Positions 15,265 through 24,300 of a stretch of DNA of 64,000 nt are shown piece after piece (position 1 is the first letter of the stretch; each line of letters opens with the position of its first letter). The DNA comes from RHKX01 sp963826475. GTDB lineage: Bacteria > Actinomycetota > Thermoleophilia > Solirubrobacterales > 70-9. The position numbers and the translations under genes were made by a program. The notes under the pieces were generated by a model, which was given only the letters and a program-made list of their open reading frames with translations, had not been told where the DNA came from and searched no databases. The DNA lies in NCBI GenBank assembly GCA_963826475.1, contig CAWGXC010000002.1:62001-126000 (forward strand), written 5' to 3'.

Positions 15265-16979
15265 TGGAGCAATACACTCATCGCGTGAGCTGCCGTCGCG
15301 TCCTGGGAGGGACCCTCGCAACCGTCTGCGCATTCGCTGTGCTGGTCGCCCCTGCCGCCGCCGGCACGAAGAAGCTCAAGGCCGCGAGCTACCCCGGGAT
15401 GACGACGTTCTCGTGCCGCACCGATGCGATCGAGCTGCACCCTGGGCAGAACCTCAACGACTTCAACATCACGCGCACCTGTCCCAACGCCGCCAACGTC
15501 AAGGGCCCGCTCGATGTGAGCATCTTCAACGAGGGATCGCCCGCCTCCGGCTACATCACCCGCTTCAAGCCGAGCATGGTCGAGATCCTGCCGAGCGGCA
15601 AGCTCGTCACGCCGAGCGTCTGGGATCTCCACCTCCACCACGTCGTCTGGATCGCGCCGAACGGCGGGCCGACCTTCGCCTCGGGCGAGGAGAAGACGAT
15701 CCCGAAGTTCCCGCAGGGTTACGGGCTGAAGGTCGACGCCGACGCCAACTGGGGCATCAACCAGATGATCCACGACCTCGGCGCGACGCCGGGCAGGCGC
15801 GTCTACATGACCTGGGAGATCGACTGGGTGCCTGAGACGGACCCCGCGCGCACCGACATCACACCGACACAGGTCCGGTGGATGGACGTCGCCGGCGCTC
15901 CCCACATCTATCCGGTCTTCGACGCCAGGAAGAGCTACGACCTCGATGGAGACGGCAAGTACGTCTTCCCTGACGACGTGCCGACCGATCCCTCCAAGCC
16001 CGGCTACGAGGAGCGGGCGAACATCAGCAACTCCAGCCAGTGGACGATCCCCAAAAGCGGTGCGACGCTCGTCTTCGGCGCCGGCCACCTTCACCCCGGC
16101 GGCCTCAGCGTCGACCTCAAGGTGGCTCGCGACGGACCGGACGCCGACACCATCGCGGGCACCGACGCCTCCGAGGTCAAGCGGCTGTTCCACTCCGGCG
16201 CGCACTACTACGAGCCGGCGGGAGCGGTCAGCTGGGACGTCGCCCTGGAGGCCACCCGGAAGAACTGGCGGATCAGCCTGAAGCCCGGCGACGTCGTCTC
16301 AATCAACGTGACCTACAACGTCAAGCATGCCTCCTGGTACGAGTCGATGGGCATCATGCCGCTGGCCTGGAGCAGGGTCCCCGATCCGGCGGCGCGGGAC
16401 CCGTTCGACAACGCGGCGGCGGTCAAGCGGATGTACAAGCGGGGTGGCATCCTCACCCACGGCCGGCTTCACGAGAACATCGATCGCAAGGCGCGCAACA
16501 ACCTCAAGCTCCCGGACCCGCGCGATCTGCGCGACGGTGGTCAGGTGCCGGCGGGCGGAATCGACATCAACAGCTTCTACTTCACGAACGGTGGCTACTC
16601 GGTGGTGCGCGGGTTCCCCGCCTCCGAGATGCGGCCTCCCGTCGTCCACCCCGGGGACACGGTCACGTTCACCAACCAGGACGCGACGGCGCTGATGCCC
16701 CAGACCGAGCAGGCGTGGCACAGCATCACCTCCTGCCGGGCGCCCTGCAACAAGGGCTCGGGGATCGGCTACCCGCTGGCGAACGGGCCGATCGACTTCG
16801 ACTCCGGCCAGCTCGGCTACGGCTCGGGGACGAGCACCGAGGTGACCACGGGCTCCAACGTCTACACGACGCCGCCGCTCAAGCTCGGCAAGAAGGCTCG
16901 CAAGAGCGGCGAAGCCACCTACACGTACTTCTGCCGGATCCACCCGTTCATGCGAGGCTCGATCCGCGTCGAGAAGTAG
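15264..16979 (+). CDS. Secreted copper protein: monooxygenase-like N-terminal region plus C-terminal cupredoxin
   Basis: 571 residues with a signal peptide (cleavage near APAAA-GT, residue 33). The C-terminal about 120 residues form a cupredoxin: HPGDTVTFTN, ligand His486 in WHSITS, then the C-terminal loop FCRIHPFMRG giving Cys557, His560 and Met563. The N-terminal 400 residues carry His125-His126 (LHLHHVVW), His170, His275-x-His277 (GAGHLHPGG) and Met362/365. That order resembles the two copper sites of PHM/DBM-type monooxygenases (HH..H..HxH..M), and GHLHPGG also resembles SURNod19-like proteins. DxDGDG at 227-232 looks like a calcium loop. It is coupled to the PPOX gene. Cupredoxin call is firm; monooxygenase activity is inference. 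GTG 15285 is an alternative start. Confidence 0.75.
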   Translation: MEQYTHRVSCRRVLGGTLATVCAFAVLVAPAAAGTKKLKAASYPGMTTFSCRTDAIELHPGQNLNDFNITRTCPNAANVKGPLDVSIFNEGSPASGYITRFKPSMVEILPSGKLVTPSVWDLHLHHVVWIAPNGGPTFASGEEKTIPKFPQGYGLKVDADANWGINQMIHDLGATPGRRVYMTWEIDWVPETDPARTDITPTQVRWMDVAGAPHIYPVFDARKSYDLDGDGKYVFPDDVPTDPSKPGYEERANISNSSQWTIPKSGATLVFGAGHLHPGGLSVDLKVARDGPDADTIAGTDASEVKRLFHSGAHYYEPAGAVSWDVALEATRKNWRISLKPGDVVSINVTYNVKHASWYESMGIMPLAWSRVPDPAARDPFDNAAAVKRMYKRGGILTHGRLHENIDRKARNNLKLPDPRDLRDGGQVPAGGIDINSFYFTNGGYSVVRGFPASEMRPPVVHPGDTVTFTNQDATALMPQTEQAWHSITSCRAPCNKGSGIGYPLANGPIDFDSGQLGYGSGTSTEVTTGSNVYTTPPLKLGKKARKSGEATYTYFCRIHPFMRGSIRVEK

Positions 16980-17061
16980 CCCCCGGGCCGGCGCGGGCTA
17001 CGTCGCCGGCCGAGGGAGCTGGAAAACGAAGCGAGGCGGCGGTCGTTAGCCTGCCGAGCGC

Positions 17062-18135
17062 ATGGAAGAGCTCAAGGGACTGATCCTCTCGGGCGGCGCC
17101 GGAACGCGCCTTCGCCCGATCACCCACACATCCGCCAAGCAGTTGGTTCCGGTGGCCAACAAGCCCGTGCTCTTCTACGGGATCGAGGCACTGGTGGATG
17201 CCGGAGTCACCGATATCGGCATCATCATCGCGCCCGCCACCGGTGACGAGATTCGCGAGGCGGTCGGCGACGGCTCGGCCCTCGGCGCGCGGATCACCTA
17301 CATCCCGCAGGCCGAGCCACTCGGCCTCGCCCACGCCGTCCTCACCGCCGAGGAGTTCCTCGGCGAAGACTCCTTCGTCATGTACCTGGGGGACAACCTG
17401 CTCCGCGATGGCATCTCAGAGCTCGTCGCCCAGTTCCGTCGCAACGAGCCGGATGCCCTGATCCTGCTGACCCAGGTGCTCGATCCAGAGCACTACGGAG
17501 TCGCGGAGCTCGACGGCGATCGGATCGTCCGCCTCGTCGAGAAGCCCAAGGATCCACCCTCCGATCTCGCTCTGGTCGGCGTCTACATGTTCACGCACGA
17601 GGTCCTGAAGGCGGCCAAGGCGATCGAGCCCTCCCCTCGCGGAGAGCTCGAGATCACCGACACCATCCAGCACCTGATCGACACCGGCCACACCGTCGAG
17701 CATCATCGCGTCAAGGGTTGGTGGAAGGACACCGGCCAGCTCGCCGACATGCTGGAGGCCAACCGGCTGGTCCTCGAGGACATCGAACCCCGCCTGGACG
17801 GCGAGCTGATCGACTCCAAGGTGGAGGGTCGCGTGATCGTCGAGGCCGGCGCAAGGCTCGAGAACAGCACCGTCCGTGGGCCGGCGGTGATCGGCACCGG
17901 CAGCGTCGTCGTCGACTCCTACATCGGCCCGTACACGGCCATCGCATCGGACTGCGAGGTCATTCACTCAGAGGTCGAGCATTCGATCCTCCTCGCCGGC
18001 GCCGTCGTCCGCGACCTGCCCTCGCGCATGGAGGCGAGCCTGCTCGGCCGTGGCGTGAAGATCTCGCGCGCCGACGGATTGCCGAAGACGCTGCGCATGA
18101 TCGTCGGCGATGCCTCGGAGATGACGCTCCCATGA
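17062..18135 (+). CDS. rmlA: Glucose-1-phosphate thymidylyltransferase (long form)
   Basis: 357 residues. The nucleotidyltransferase signature LILSGGAGTRLRPIT is followed by KQLVPVANKPVLFYGIEAL, MYLGDNLL (metal Asp) and VGVYMFTHEVLKA. From about 245 onward a left-handed beta-helix is visible (IEAGARLENSTVRGPAVIG-like hexapeptides), giving the long RmlA form with its own C-terminal domain. It makes dTDP-glucose from dTTP and glucose-1-phosphate, the first step to dTDP-L-rhamnose. It is the first gene of an A-D-B-C operon. TAGCCT ends 9 nt before the ATG. Confidence 0.93.
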   Translation: MEELKGLILSGGAGTRLRPITHTSAKQLVPVANKPVLFYGIEALVDAGVTDIGIIIAPATGDEIREAVGDGSALGARITYIPQAEPLGLAHAVLTAEEFLGEDSFVMYLGDNLLRDGISELVAQFRRNEPDALILLTQVLDPEHYGVAELDGDRIVRLVEKPKDPPSDLALVGVYMFTHEVLKAAKAIEPSPRGELEITDTIQHLIDTGHTVEHHRVKGWWKDTGQLADMLEANRLVLEDIEPRLDGELIDSKVEGRVIVEAGARLENSTVRGPAVIGTGSVVVDSYIGPYTAIASDCEVIHSEVEHSILLAGAVVRDLPSRMEASLLGRGVKISRADGLPKTLRMIVGDASEMTLP

Positions 18136-18977
18136 GGGTCCTCGTCGCCGGTGCCGGGGGCATGCTGGCCCGCGACGTCATCGAAGTCAGCAGGCGCGCG
18201 GGTCACGAGGTCATCGCACGTGGTCGCACCCAGCTCGACATCACGAATCCGAATTCAATTGAAGAGTCGGTGCGGTCGATCGATCCCGACGTGGTCATCA
18301 ACTGCGCCGCGTGGTCGGACGTCGATGGCGCCGAGGACGATGAACGAGGTGCGATGGCCGTCAACGACACCGGCGCGGCACAGCTCGCGGCTGCCGCGGC
18401 GCGTGCCGGTGCGAGCTTCGTCCATCCCTCCAGTGACTACGTCTTCGACGGGACGAAGGGAAGCCCGTACCTCGAATCGGACATGCCCGGCCCGATCAGC
18501 GCCTACGGCCGCTCCAAGCTCGGTGGGGAGGTCTCGGTCGCGGCCGCGAACCCGCGCCACTTCATCGTCCGCTCCTCGTGGCTGTTCGGCCACGGCGGCA
18601 AGAACTTCGTCGAGACGATGATCAGGATCGGAAGCGAGCAGCCCGAGGTCCTGGTCGTCAGCGATCAGCGCGGGTGCCCGACGAGCTGCGCGGATCTCGC
18701 CGACGGGATGCTGCAGCTGGTCTCCGCGGGTGATTACGGCATCCACCACGTCGTCGGCGGCGGTGACTGCACTTGGTTCGACTTCGCTCAGGAGATCTTC
18801 GATCAAGCCGGAATGGAGACGCACGTGATGTCGGCGACGACCGACATGATGGGCCGTAAGGCGCCCCGCCCCGCCTACTCGGTGCTCGGCCACGAGCGCG
18901 ACGATGCGATCGAGCTGCAGCCCTGGCAGGACGCGCTTCGCGTCTACCTGGACGAGCGGGAGCCGGCGCTCCCATGA
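18132..18977 (+). CDS. rmlD: dTDP-4-dehydrorhamnose reductase
   Basis: 281 residues, extended SDR fold. The NADPH site VLVAGAGGMLARDV is followed by DITNPNSIEESV, NCAAWSDVDGAE, SSDYVFDGTKGSPY and the catalytic Tyr-x3-Lys in SAYGRSKLGGE. It catalyses the last reduction to dTDP-L-rhamnose. The start overlaps the rmlA stop by 4 nt (ATGA) and the stop overlaps the rmlB start the same way. Confidence 0.94.
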   Translation: MRVLVAGAGGMLARDVIEVSRRAGHEVIARGRTQLDITNPNSIEESVRSIDPDVVINCAAWSDVDGAEDDERGAMAVNDTGAAQLAAAAARAGASFVHPSSDYVFDGTKGSPYLESDMPGPISAYGRSKLGGEVSVAAANPRHFIVRSSWLFGHGGKNFVETMIRIGSEQPEVLVVSDQRGCPTSCADLADGMLQLVSAGDYGIHHVVGGGDCTWFDFAQEIFDQAGMETHVMSATTDMMGRKAPRPAYSVLGHERDDAIELQPWQDALRVYLDEREPALP

Positions 18978-19972
18978 GGCTGATGGTCACCGGCGGTGCC
19001 GGATTCATCGGCTCGACCTACGTCCGCCGCCATCTTGGGGAGCATCCGGATGACGAGATCGTCGTGCTCGACAAGCTCACCTACGCGGGTCGCCGCGAGA
19101 ACCTCGCGGGCGTCGACGAGGGCCGGCTCGGGTTCGTCGAAGGCGACATCGCCGATCGCGAGGCGGTCGCGCGTGCGATCGAGGGCTGCGATGCCGTCGT
19201 CAACTTCGCCGCCGAATCTCACGTCGACCGCTCGATCGAGGACCCCGGCGCGTTCATCCAGACCGACGTCTACGGCACCTTCGTGCTGCTCGAGGCAGCT
19301 CGCGACGCCGGCATCCGCCACCTGCAGATCTCCACCGACGAGGTCTACGGATCAATCGAGGAGGGCTCCTTCACCGAGTCCTCGCCGATCGAGCCATCCT
19401 CCCCCTACTCGGCGTCGAAGGCCGGCGGCGACCTGATCGTCGGCGCGTTCCAGCGGACCTACGGGGCCGACGCCCTGATCGTCCGCGCATCGAACAACTA
19501 CGGCCCGCGCCAGCATCCGGAGAAGCTGATTCCGCTGATCGTCCTCAACGCGCTCGCCGGCGATCGCCTGCCGGTCTACGGAGATGGCATGCAGGTCCGC
19601 AACTGGCTCTTCACCGAGGACTTCGCGGCCGCGATCGACGTAGTCCTCGCCAAGGGCGAGGCGGGGGAGGTCTACAACGTCGGTGGCCCTCAGGAGCTGC
19701 CGAACATCGAGGTGATCAAGACGATCCTCGAGCTGACGGGTCGCGATGAGTCGCTGATCGACTACGTCACCGACCGGCTCGGCCACGATCGGCGCTACTC
19801 GCTGGCCTCGGAGCGCACCGAGGCACTGGGCTGGAAGGCCGAGGTCGACTTCACCGAGGGCATCCGGCGGACGGTCGAGTGGTACCGGGACAACGAGTCG
19901 TGGTGGGGTCCGATCCGCTCAGGCGAATACCGCGAGTACTACGAGCGCCAGTACGGCAAGGCGCTGAGCTAG
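18974..19972 (+). CDS. rmlB: dTDP-glucose 4,6-dehydratase
   Basis: 332 residues. It has the NAD-binding TGGAGFIGSTYVRRHL, VNFAAESHVDRSI, the active-site STDEVYGSI, and YSASKAGGDLIV carrying the Tyr-x3-Lys. The later NNYGPRQHPEKLIPL and GDGMQVRNWLF are family hallmarks. It converts dTDP-glucose to dTDP-4-keto-6-deoxyglucose with bound NAD. It is coupled to rmlD by an ATGA overlap. Confidence 0.95.
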   Translation: MRLMVTGGAGFIGSTYVRRHLGEHPDDEIVVLDKLTYAGRRENLAGVDEGRLGFVEGDIADREAVARAIEGCDAVVNFAAESHVDRSIEDPGAFIQTDVYGTFVLLEAARDAGIRHLQISTDEVYGSIEEGSFTESSPIEPSSPYSASKAGGDLIVGAFQRTYGADALIVRASNNYGPRQHPEKLIPLIVLNALAGDRLPVYGDGMQVRNWLFTEDFAAAIDVVLAKGEAGEVYNVGGPQELPNIEVIKTILELTGRDESLIDYVTDRLGHDRRYSLASERTEALGWKAEVDFTEGIRRTVEWYRDNESWWGPIRSGEYREYYERQYGKALS

Positions 19973-19977
19973 TTCCA

Positions 19978-20529
19978 ATGCCCTCCGTCATCGACACCGC
20001 AATCGGCGGGCTGATCGCGATCGAGCCGAAGGTATTCGGCGACGAACGCGGCTTCGTGCTCGAGACGTTCCGCGAGAACCGCTGGCGCGAGCTCGGCATC
20101 GACGCGGAGTTCGTGCAGGAGAACCACTCCCGTTCGACCCAGCGCGGCACGCTCCGCGGGCTGCACTTCCAGACCGTCCCCGGCCAGGGCAAGCTCGTCC
20201 GGTGCCCGCGCGGGCGGATCTTCGACGTCGCGGTCGATCTGCGGCGAGGCTCGCCCACGTACGGGCAATGGGAGGGCCACGTGCTCGACGACGAGCGCCA
20301 CCGCCAGTTCTGGATTCCGGTCGGCTTCGCCCACGGCTTCCAGGTCCTCAGCGAGACGGCCGACGTCGCCTACAAGGTGACCTCCTACTACGACCCCGAG
20401 ACCGAGTCCGAGATCGCCTGGAACGATCCGGAGGTCGGGGTCGAGTGGCCGATCGGCGAGCCGTTGCTCTCCGATCGCGACAAGGCGGCGCCGAGGCTCT
20501 CCGCGGTCGCCGACGACCTTCCCTTCTAG
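19978..20529 (+). CDS. rmlC: dTDP-4-dehydrorhamnose 3,5-epimerase
   Basis: 183 residues, cupin fold. Landmarks are DERGFVLETFREN, FVQENHSRSTQRGTLRGLHF (catalytic His in GLHF), KLVRCPRGRIFDVAVDLR and GFAHGFQVLSETADVAYK. It epimerises C3 and C5 of the keto sugar. It starts 5 nt after the rmlB stop and is the last gene of the rhamnose operon. The rhamnosyl donor would serve cell wall or surface polysaccharide synthesis; no glycosyltransferase for it lies in the operon. Confidence 0.95.
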   Translation: MPSVIDTAIGGLIAIEPKVFGDERGFVLETFRENRWRELGIDAEFVQENHSRSTQRGTLRGLHFQTVPGQGKLVRCPRGRIFDVAVDLRRGSPTYGQWEGHVLDDERHRQFWIPVGFAHGFQVLSETADVAYKVTSYYDPETESEIAWNDPEVGVEWPIGEPLLSDRDKAAPRLSAVADDLPF

Positions 20530-20609
20530 CGCCGTCGCTCTCCGCCGTGCGACGCGCGGCTGAAACCGATTGACTGTGCGCGCACGGTTTACCCACGGAG
20601 GAGATTCAG

Positions 20610-21185
20610 ATGGCGAAGAAGAAGACGAAGACCAAGTCCAAGGCCGAACGCGACCTGATCGCACAGCTGCGCAAGCGCGGAATCAACAAGAGTGCGGCCG
20701 AGCAGATCGCGAAGGCGTCGTCCGGCCTCGACTCAGGCAAGAAGAAGGCTGAGGAAGTGATCCGCAAGGCGATCGAGGATTTCCGCACTCTTGCCGGAGA
20801 TCTCGAGAAGCGCTTGCCGATCGGCAGGGACGGGGTCGAGGCGAAGGCAGCCACCGCCGCGGCTTCCGCGGGAGCAACGGCCTCGCGCGCGAAGCGGACC
20901 ACCAAGGCGACCGCGAGCCGCGCCAAGACCGGCGCACGCTCAACCGGCCGCACCGCCAAGACCGCGGCTCGCTCGACCGGCGGGACGGCGAAGGCGGGCG
21001 CGAAGTCCACGGCGCGCAAGGCCACGACGAGCACGCGCGCGACGGCGTCGACGGCCAAGACGGCGGCGAAGGCCACCGATCGCAGCGCCGCTGCCAAGAA
21101 GGCGGCAGCCACCCGCAAGCGCAACGCCGCCAAGCGCAGCACGGCCGCCAAGAAGGCCGCCGCCACGAGGGCGAGCAACTCCTGA
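20610..21185 (+). CDS. Histone-H1-like Lys/Ala-rich nucleoid protein
   Basis: 191 residues. The first 75 look folded and helical (KAERDLIAQLRKRGINKSAA, then KKKAEEVIRKAIEDF). The rest is a disordered tail of repeated Ala/Lys/Thr/Arg units (TASRAKRTTKAT, AAKKAAATRKR) like eukaryotic H1 tails and bacterial HupS/Lsr2-partner proteins. DNA binding and compaction are likely. A strong GGAGGA lies 8 nt before the ATG. The leader contains a GTGCGCGCAC palindrome (20576-20585) just after TTGACT. A strong hairpin follows the gene. Confidence 0.8.
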   Translation: MAKKKTKTKSKAERDLIAQLRKRGINKSAAEQIAKASSGLDSGKKKAEEVIRKAIEDFRTLAGDLEKRLPIGRDGVEAKAATAAASAGATASRAKRTTKATASRAKTGARSTGRTAKTAARSTGGTAKAGAKSTARKATTSTRATASTAKTAAKATDRSAAAKKAAATRKRNAAKRSTAAKKAAATRASNS

Positions 21186-21195
21186 GCAAACGCCC

Positions 21196-21234
21196 GACGG
21201 CTCGGCGCGGCGAAGTCGCCGACGCCGAGCCGTC
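21196..21234 (+). terminator. Hairpin terminator after the histone-like gene
   Basis: A 12-base perfect stem (GACGGCTCGGCG / CGCCGAGCCGTC) encloses a loop that itself folds as CGGCGA/TCGCCG. It starts 11 nt after the stop codon. There is no U-run, so termination is inferred from stem strength and position. Confidence 0.6.
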
Positions 21235-21291
21235 CGGGCCGCTTCGGCAGTGATCGCGCGGCCTCACAGCGAGGCCGAGCCGGCCGGTCCC

Positions 21292-21297
21292 TAAGAT
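21292..21297 (+). promoter_or_regulatory. -10 element of the lhr gene
   Basis: TAAGAT ends 7 nt before the TTG at 21305, with no ribosome binding site. It supports that rare start codon and suggests a leaderless mRNA beginning with TTG. Confidence 0.5.
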
Positions 21298-21304
21298 CAA
21301 TCGG

Positions 21305-24300
21305 TTGGCAACCGCGACGAAACAGACCCAATCGATCGACCCGCTGGCGGCGTTCAGCCAGGCGACGCGCGCCTGGTTCGAGCGCTCGTTCGCCGGGCCG
21401 ACGCCGGCGCAGGTTGCGGGCTGGCCGGCGATTGCAACCGGCGCGAACACGTTGATCTGCGCGCCGACGGGCTCCGGCAAGACCCTCGCCGCGTTTCTTT
21501 GGGGGATCGACAAGCTCGCCCGTCGGCCTGAGCTCCTGGGTAGCGGCGTCAAGCTCGTCTACGTCTCGCCGCTGAAGGCTCTCTCCTACGACGTCGAGCG
21601 CAACCTGCGGGCCCCGTTGGCGGGGGTCGGCGCGGAGGTGGCGGTCGGGCTGCGCACCGGCGACACCCCTCAGCGCGAGCGCCAGGCGATGCTCCGTAAG
21701 CCGCCCGACATCCTGATCACGACGCCCGAGTCGCTGTATCTGATGATGACCTCGCGAGCCCGGGACATCCTCACCGACGTCGACGCGCTGATCGTCGACG
21801 AGATCCACGCGGTCGCTCCGACCAAGCGGGGTGCGCACATGGCGTTGACGCTCGAGCGGCTCGAACGCCACGTCCGCGTCGAAGCCAACGAGGGGGAGGG
21901 GCGCGAGCAGCCACTCCAGCGAATCGGCCTGTCGGCGACGCAGCGCCCGCTCGAGCGGATCGCCCAGTTCCTCGTCGGGCCCAACCGTGAGTGCGAGATC
22001 GTCAACGCCGGCATCCGCAAGGAGATGGACCTGCAGATCGTCGTGCCGGTCTCGGACATGGCTGACCTCGGTGGCGTGACGACGGGAGCCGCAGCCACAT
22101 CGGAGCTCGGCGGAGTCGAGTTGCCCGGGCCGCAGGTGCCCGGGGACTCTCCCAACCGCAACTCGATCTGGCCGGCCATCTACCCCGAGCTGCTGAAGCT
22201 CGTCGGCGAGCACACCTCGACGATCATCTTCGTCAACAACCGGCGCGGCTCCGAGCGGCTCGCCAAACGCCTGAACGAGATGAACGCGGAGAACCTCTAT
22301 GAGGCCGAGCTCGCTGAGGCAGGTGAGTCGCCCGAGCCCGAGCCCGAGCAGGAGCCCGGCGTTCCCGGTCCACCCCAGGCACGCCCGCCGGTGCCCATCG
22401 ACCGCTACCCGGAGATCGCCCGCGCCCACCACGGCTCGCTCGCGAGGGAGGAGCGTCAGATCGTCGAGGAGCTGCTCAAGTCAGGTCAGCTTCCGTGCCT
22501 CGTGGCGACGTCGTCCCTCGAGCTCGGCATCGACATGGGCGCCGTCGACCTCGTGATTCAGGTCGAGTCGCCGAAGTCGGTCGCGCGCGGAATCCAGCGG
22601 ATCGGCCGCGCCGGCCACGACCTCGGCGCGGTCTCGAAGGGGCGGATCTTCCCCAAGTTCCGCTCCGACCTGCTCGAGTGCGCCGTCGTCGCCAAGCGCA
22701 TGCGAAGCGGGGAGATCGAGGAGACGGTCATCCCCCGCAACCCGCTCGACGTGCTCGCGCAGCAGATCGTCGCGATGGTCGCCGACGAGGAATGGTCGGT
22801 CGACGAGATCGAACAGCTCGTCACCTCGGCTGAGCCGTACACCGAGCTCTCGCGGGAGCAGCTGGAGAACGTTCTCGACATGCTCGACGGCCGCTATCCC
22901 TCCGAGCGCTTCGCCGAGCTGCGACCGCGTCTGGTCTGGGACCGGACCGGCGGCACGGTGCGGGGGCGCAAGGGTGCCCGGCAGCTCGCCGTCACCAACG
23001 CCGGGACGATCCCCGATCGCGGCCTCTTCGGCGTTCACCTTCCCGATGGCCGCCGGGTCGGCGAGCTCGACGAGGAGATGGTCTACGAGGCGCGCGCAGG
23101 TCAGGTCTTCCTGCTCGGGGCGTCCTCGTGGCGAATCGAGGAGATCACTCGCGACCGGGTCATCGTCACGCCCGCTCCCGGGGTTCCCGGCGCCGTGCCG
23201 TTCTGGCGCGGCGAGGGAATCGGCCGCCCGGTCGAGCTCGGCCGCGCCATCGGCGAGTTCTCCCGCGAGGCCGTCAACGCCGAGCCCGCGGACCTCGCCC
23301 GCGACTACGACCTCGACGACCTCGCGGCGGAGAACCTCGTCGCCTATCTCCGCGAGCAGCAGGCCGCGACGCGCGTCGTCCCCAGCGACCAGACGATCGT
23401 CGTCGAGCGGTTCCGCGACGAGATCGGCGACTGGCGCCTCTGCGTCCTCTCCCCGTTCGGAGGGCGCGTGCACGCCGCCTGGGCGCTCGCGCTCGCCTCG
23501 CGGATCCGCGACGAGTTCGAGCTCGAGGCGGATGCGATCTGGTCCGATGACGGGATCATCGTCCACCTCCCCGACGCCGATGAGGCGCCGTCGCCGGACA
23601 TCGTCCTGCTCGAGGCCGATGAGATCGAGGACCTCGTCGTCGCCGAGCTCTCCGGCTCGGCGCTGTTCGGCTCACGCTTCCGCGAGGCGGCCGGCCGTTC
23701 CCTGCTGATTCCGCGCGCCTATCCAGGCAAGCGCACACCCCTGTGGCAGCAGCGCCTCAAGGCGCAGTCGCTGCTCGAGGTCGCCAAGGACTTCCCCCGC
23801 TTTCCGGTCACCCTCGAGACCTATCGAGAGGTGCTCCGGGACGTGCTCGACCTACCGGCGCTCTCCGAGATCCTCCGCGACCTGAAGTCGAGGCGGATCT
23901 CGCTGGTCGAGGTCGAGACGCAGACGGCCTCGCCGTTCGCCTCCTCGCTGCTCTTCGACTACGTCGCGACCTACATGTACGAGGGGGACACGCCGAACGC
24001 CGAACGCCGCGCGGCCGCGTTGGCGCTCGACCGCGACCTGCTCCGTGAGCTGCTCGGCCAGGAGGAGCTGCGCGAGCTGATCGACCCCGCCGCGCTCGCC
24101 GACGTCGAGGACTCCCTCCAGCACCGCGTCGATCAAGCCAAGGCGATCGACCGCGACCAGCTCCAGCAGATCCTGCGCCGGCTCGGTGACCTGACGACCG
24201 CCGAGTGCGAGGAGCGCGTCGCCGACGGCTATTCGGCCGAGTCGATGTTGGGCAAGCTCGAGGCCGAGCGGCGGATCGTCAGCGTGAGGATCGCGGGAGA

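Noticed and set aside
16976..17001. GTAGCCC / GGGCTAC hairpin overlapping the copper-protein stop codon
   Set aside because: Only 7 pairs with a 12-nt loop and no U-run; too weak to call a terminator.
20606..22432. 608-codon minus-strand open frame opposite the histone-like and lhr genes
   Set aside because: High-GC antisense shadow; it spans two real plus-strand genes with clear motifs and has no domain of its own.
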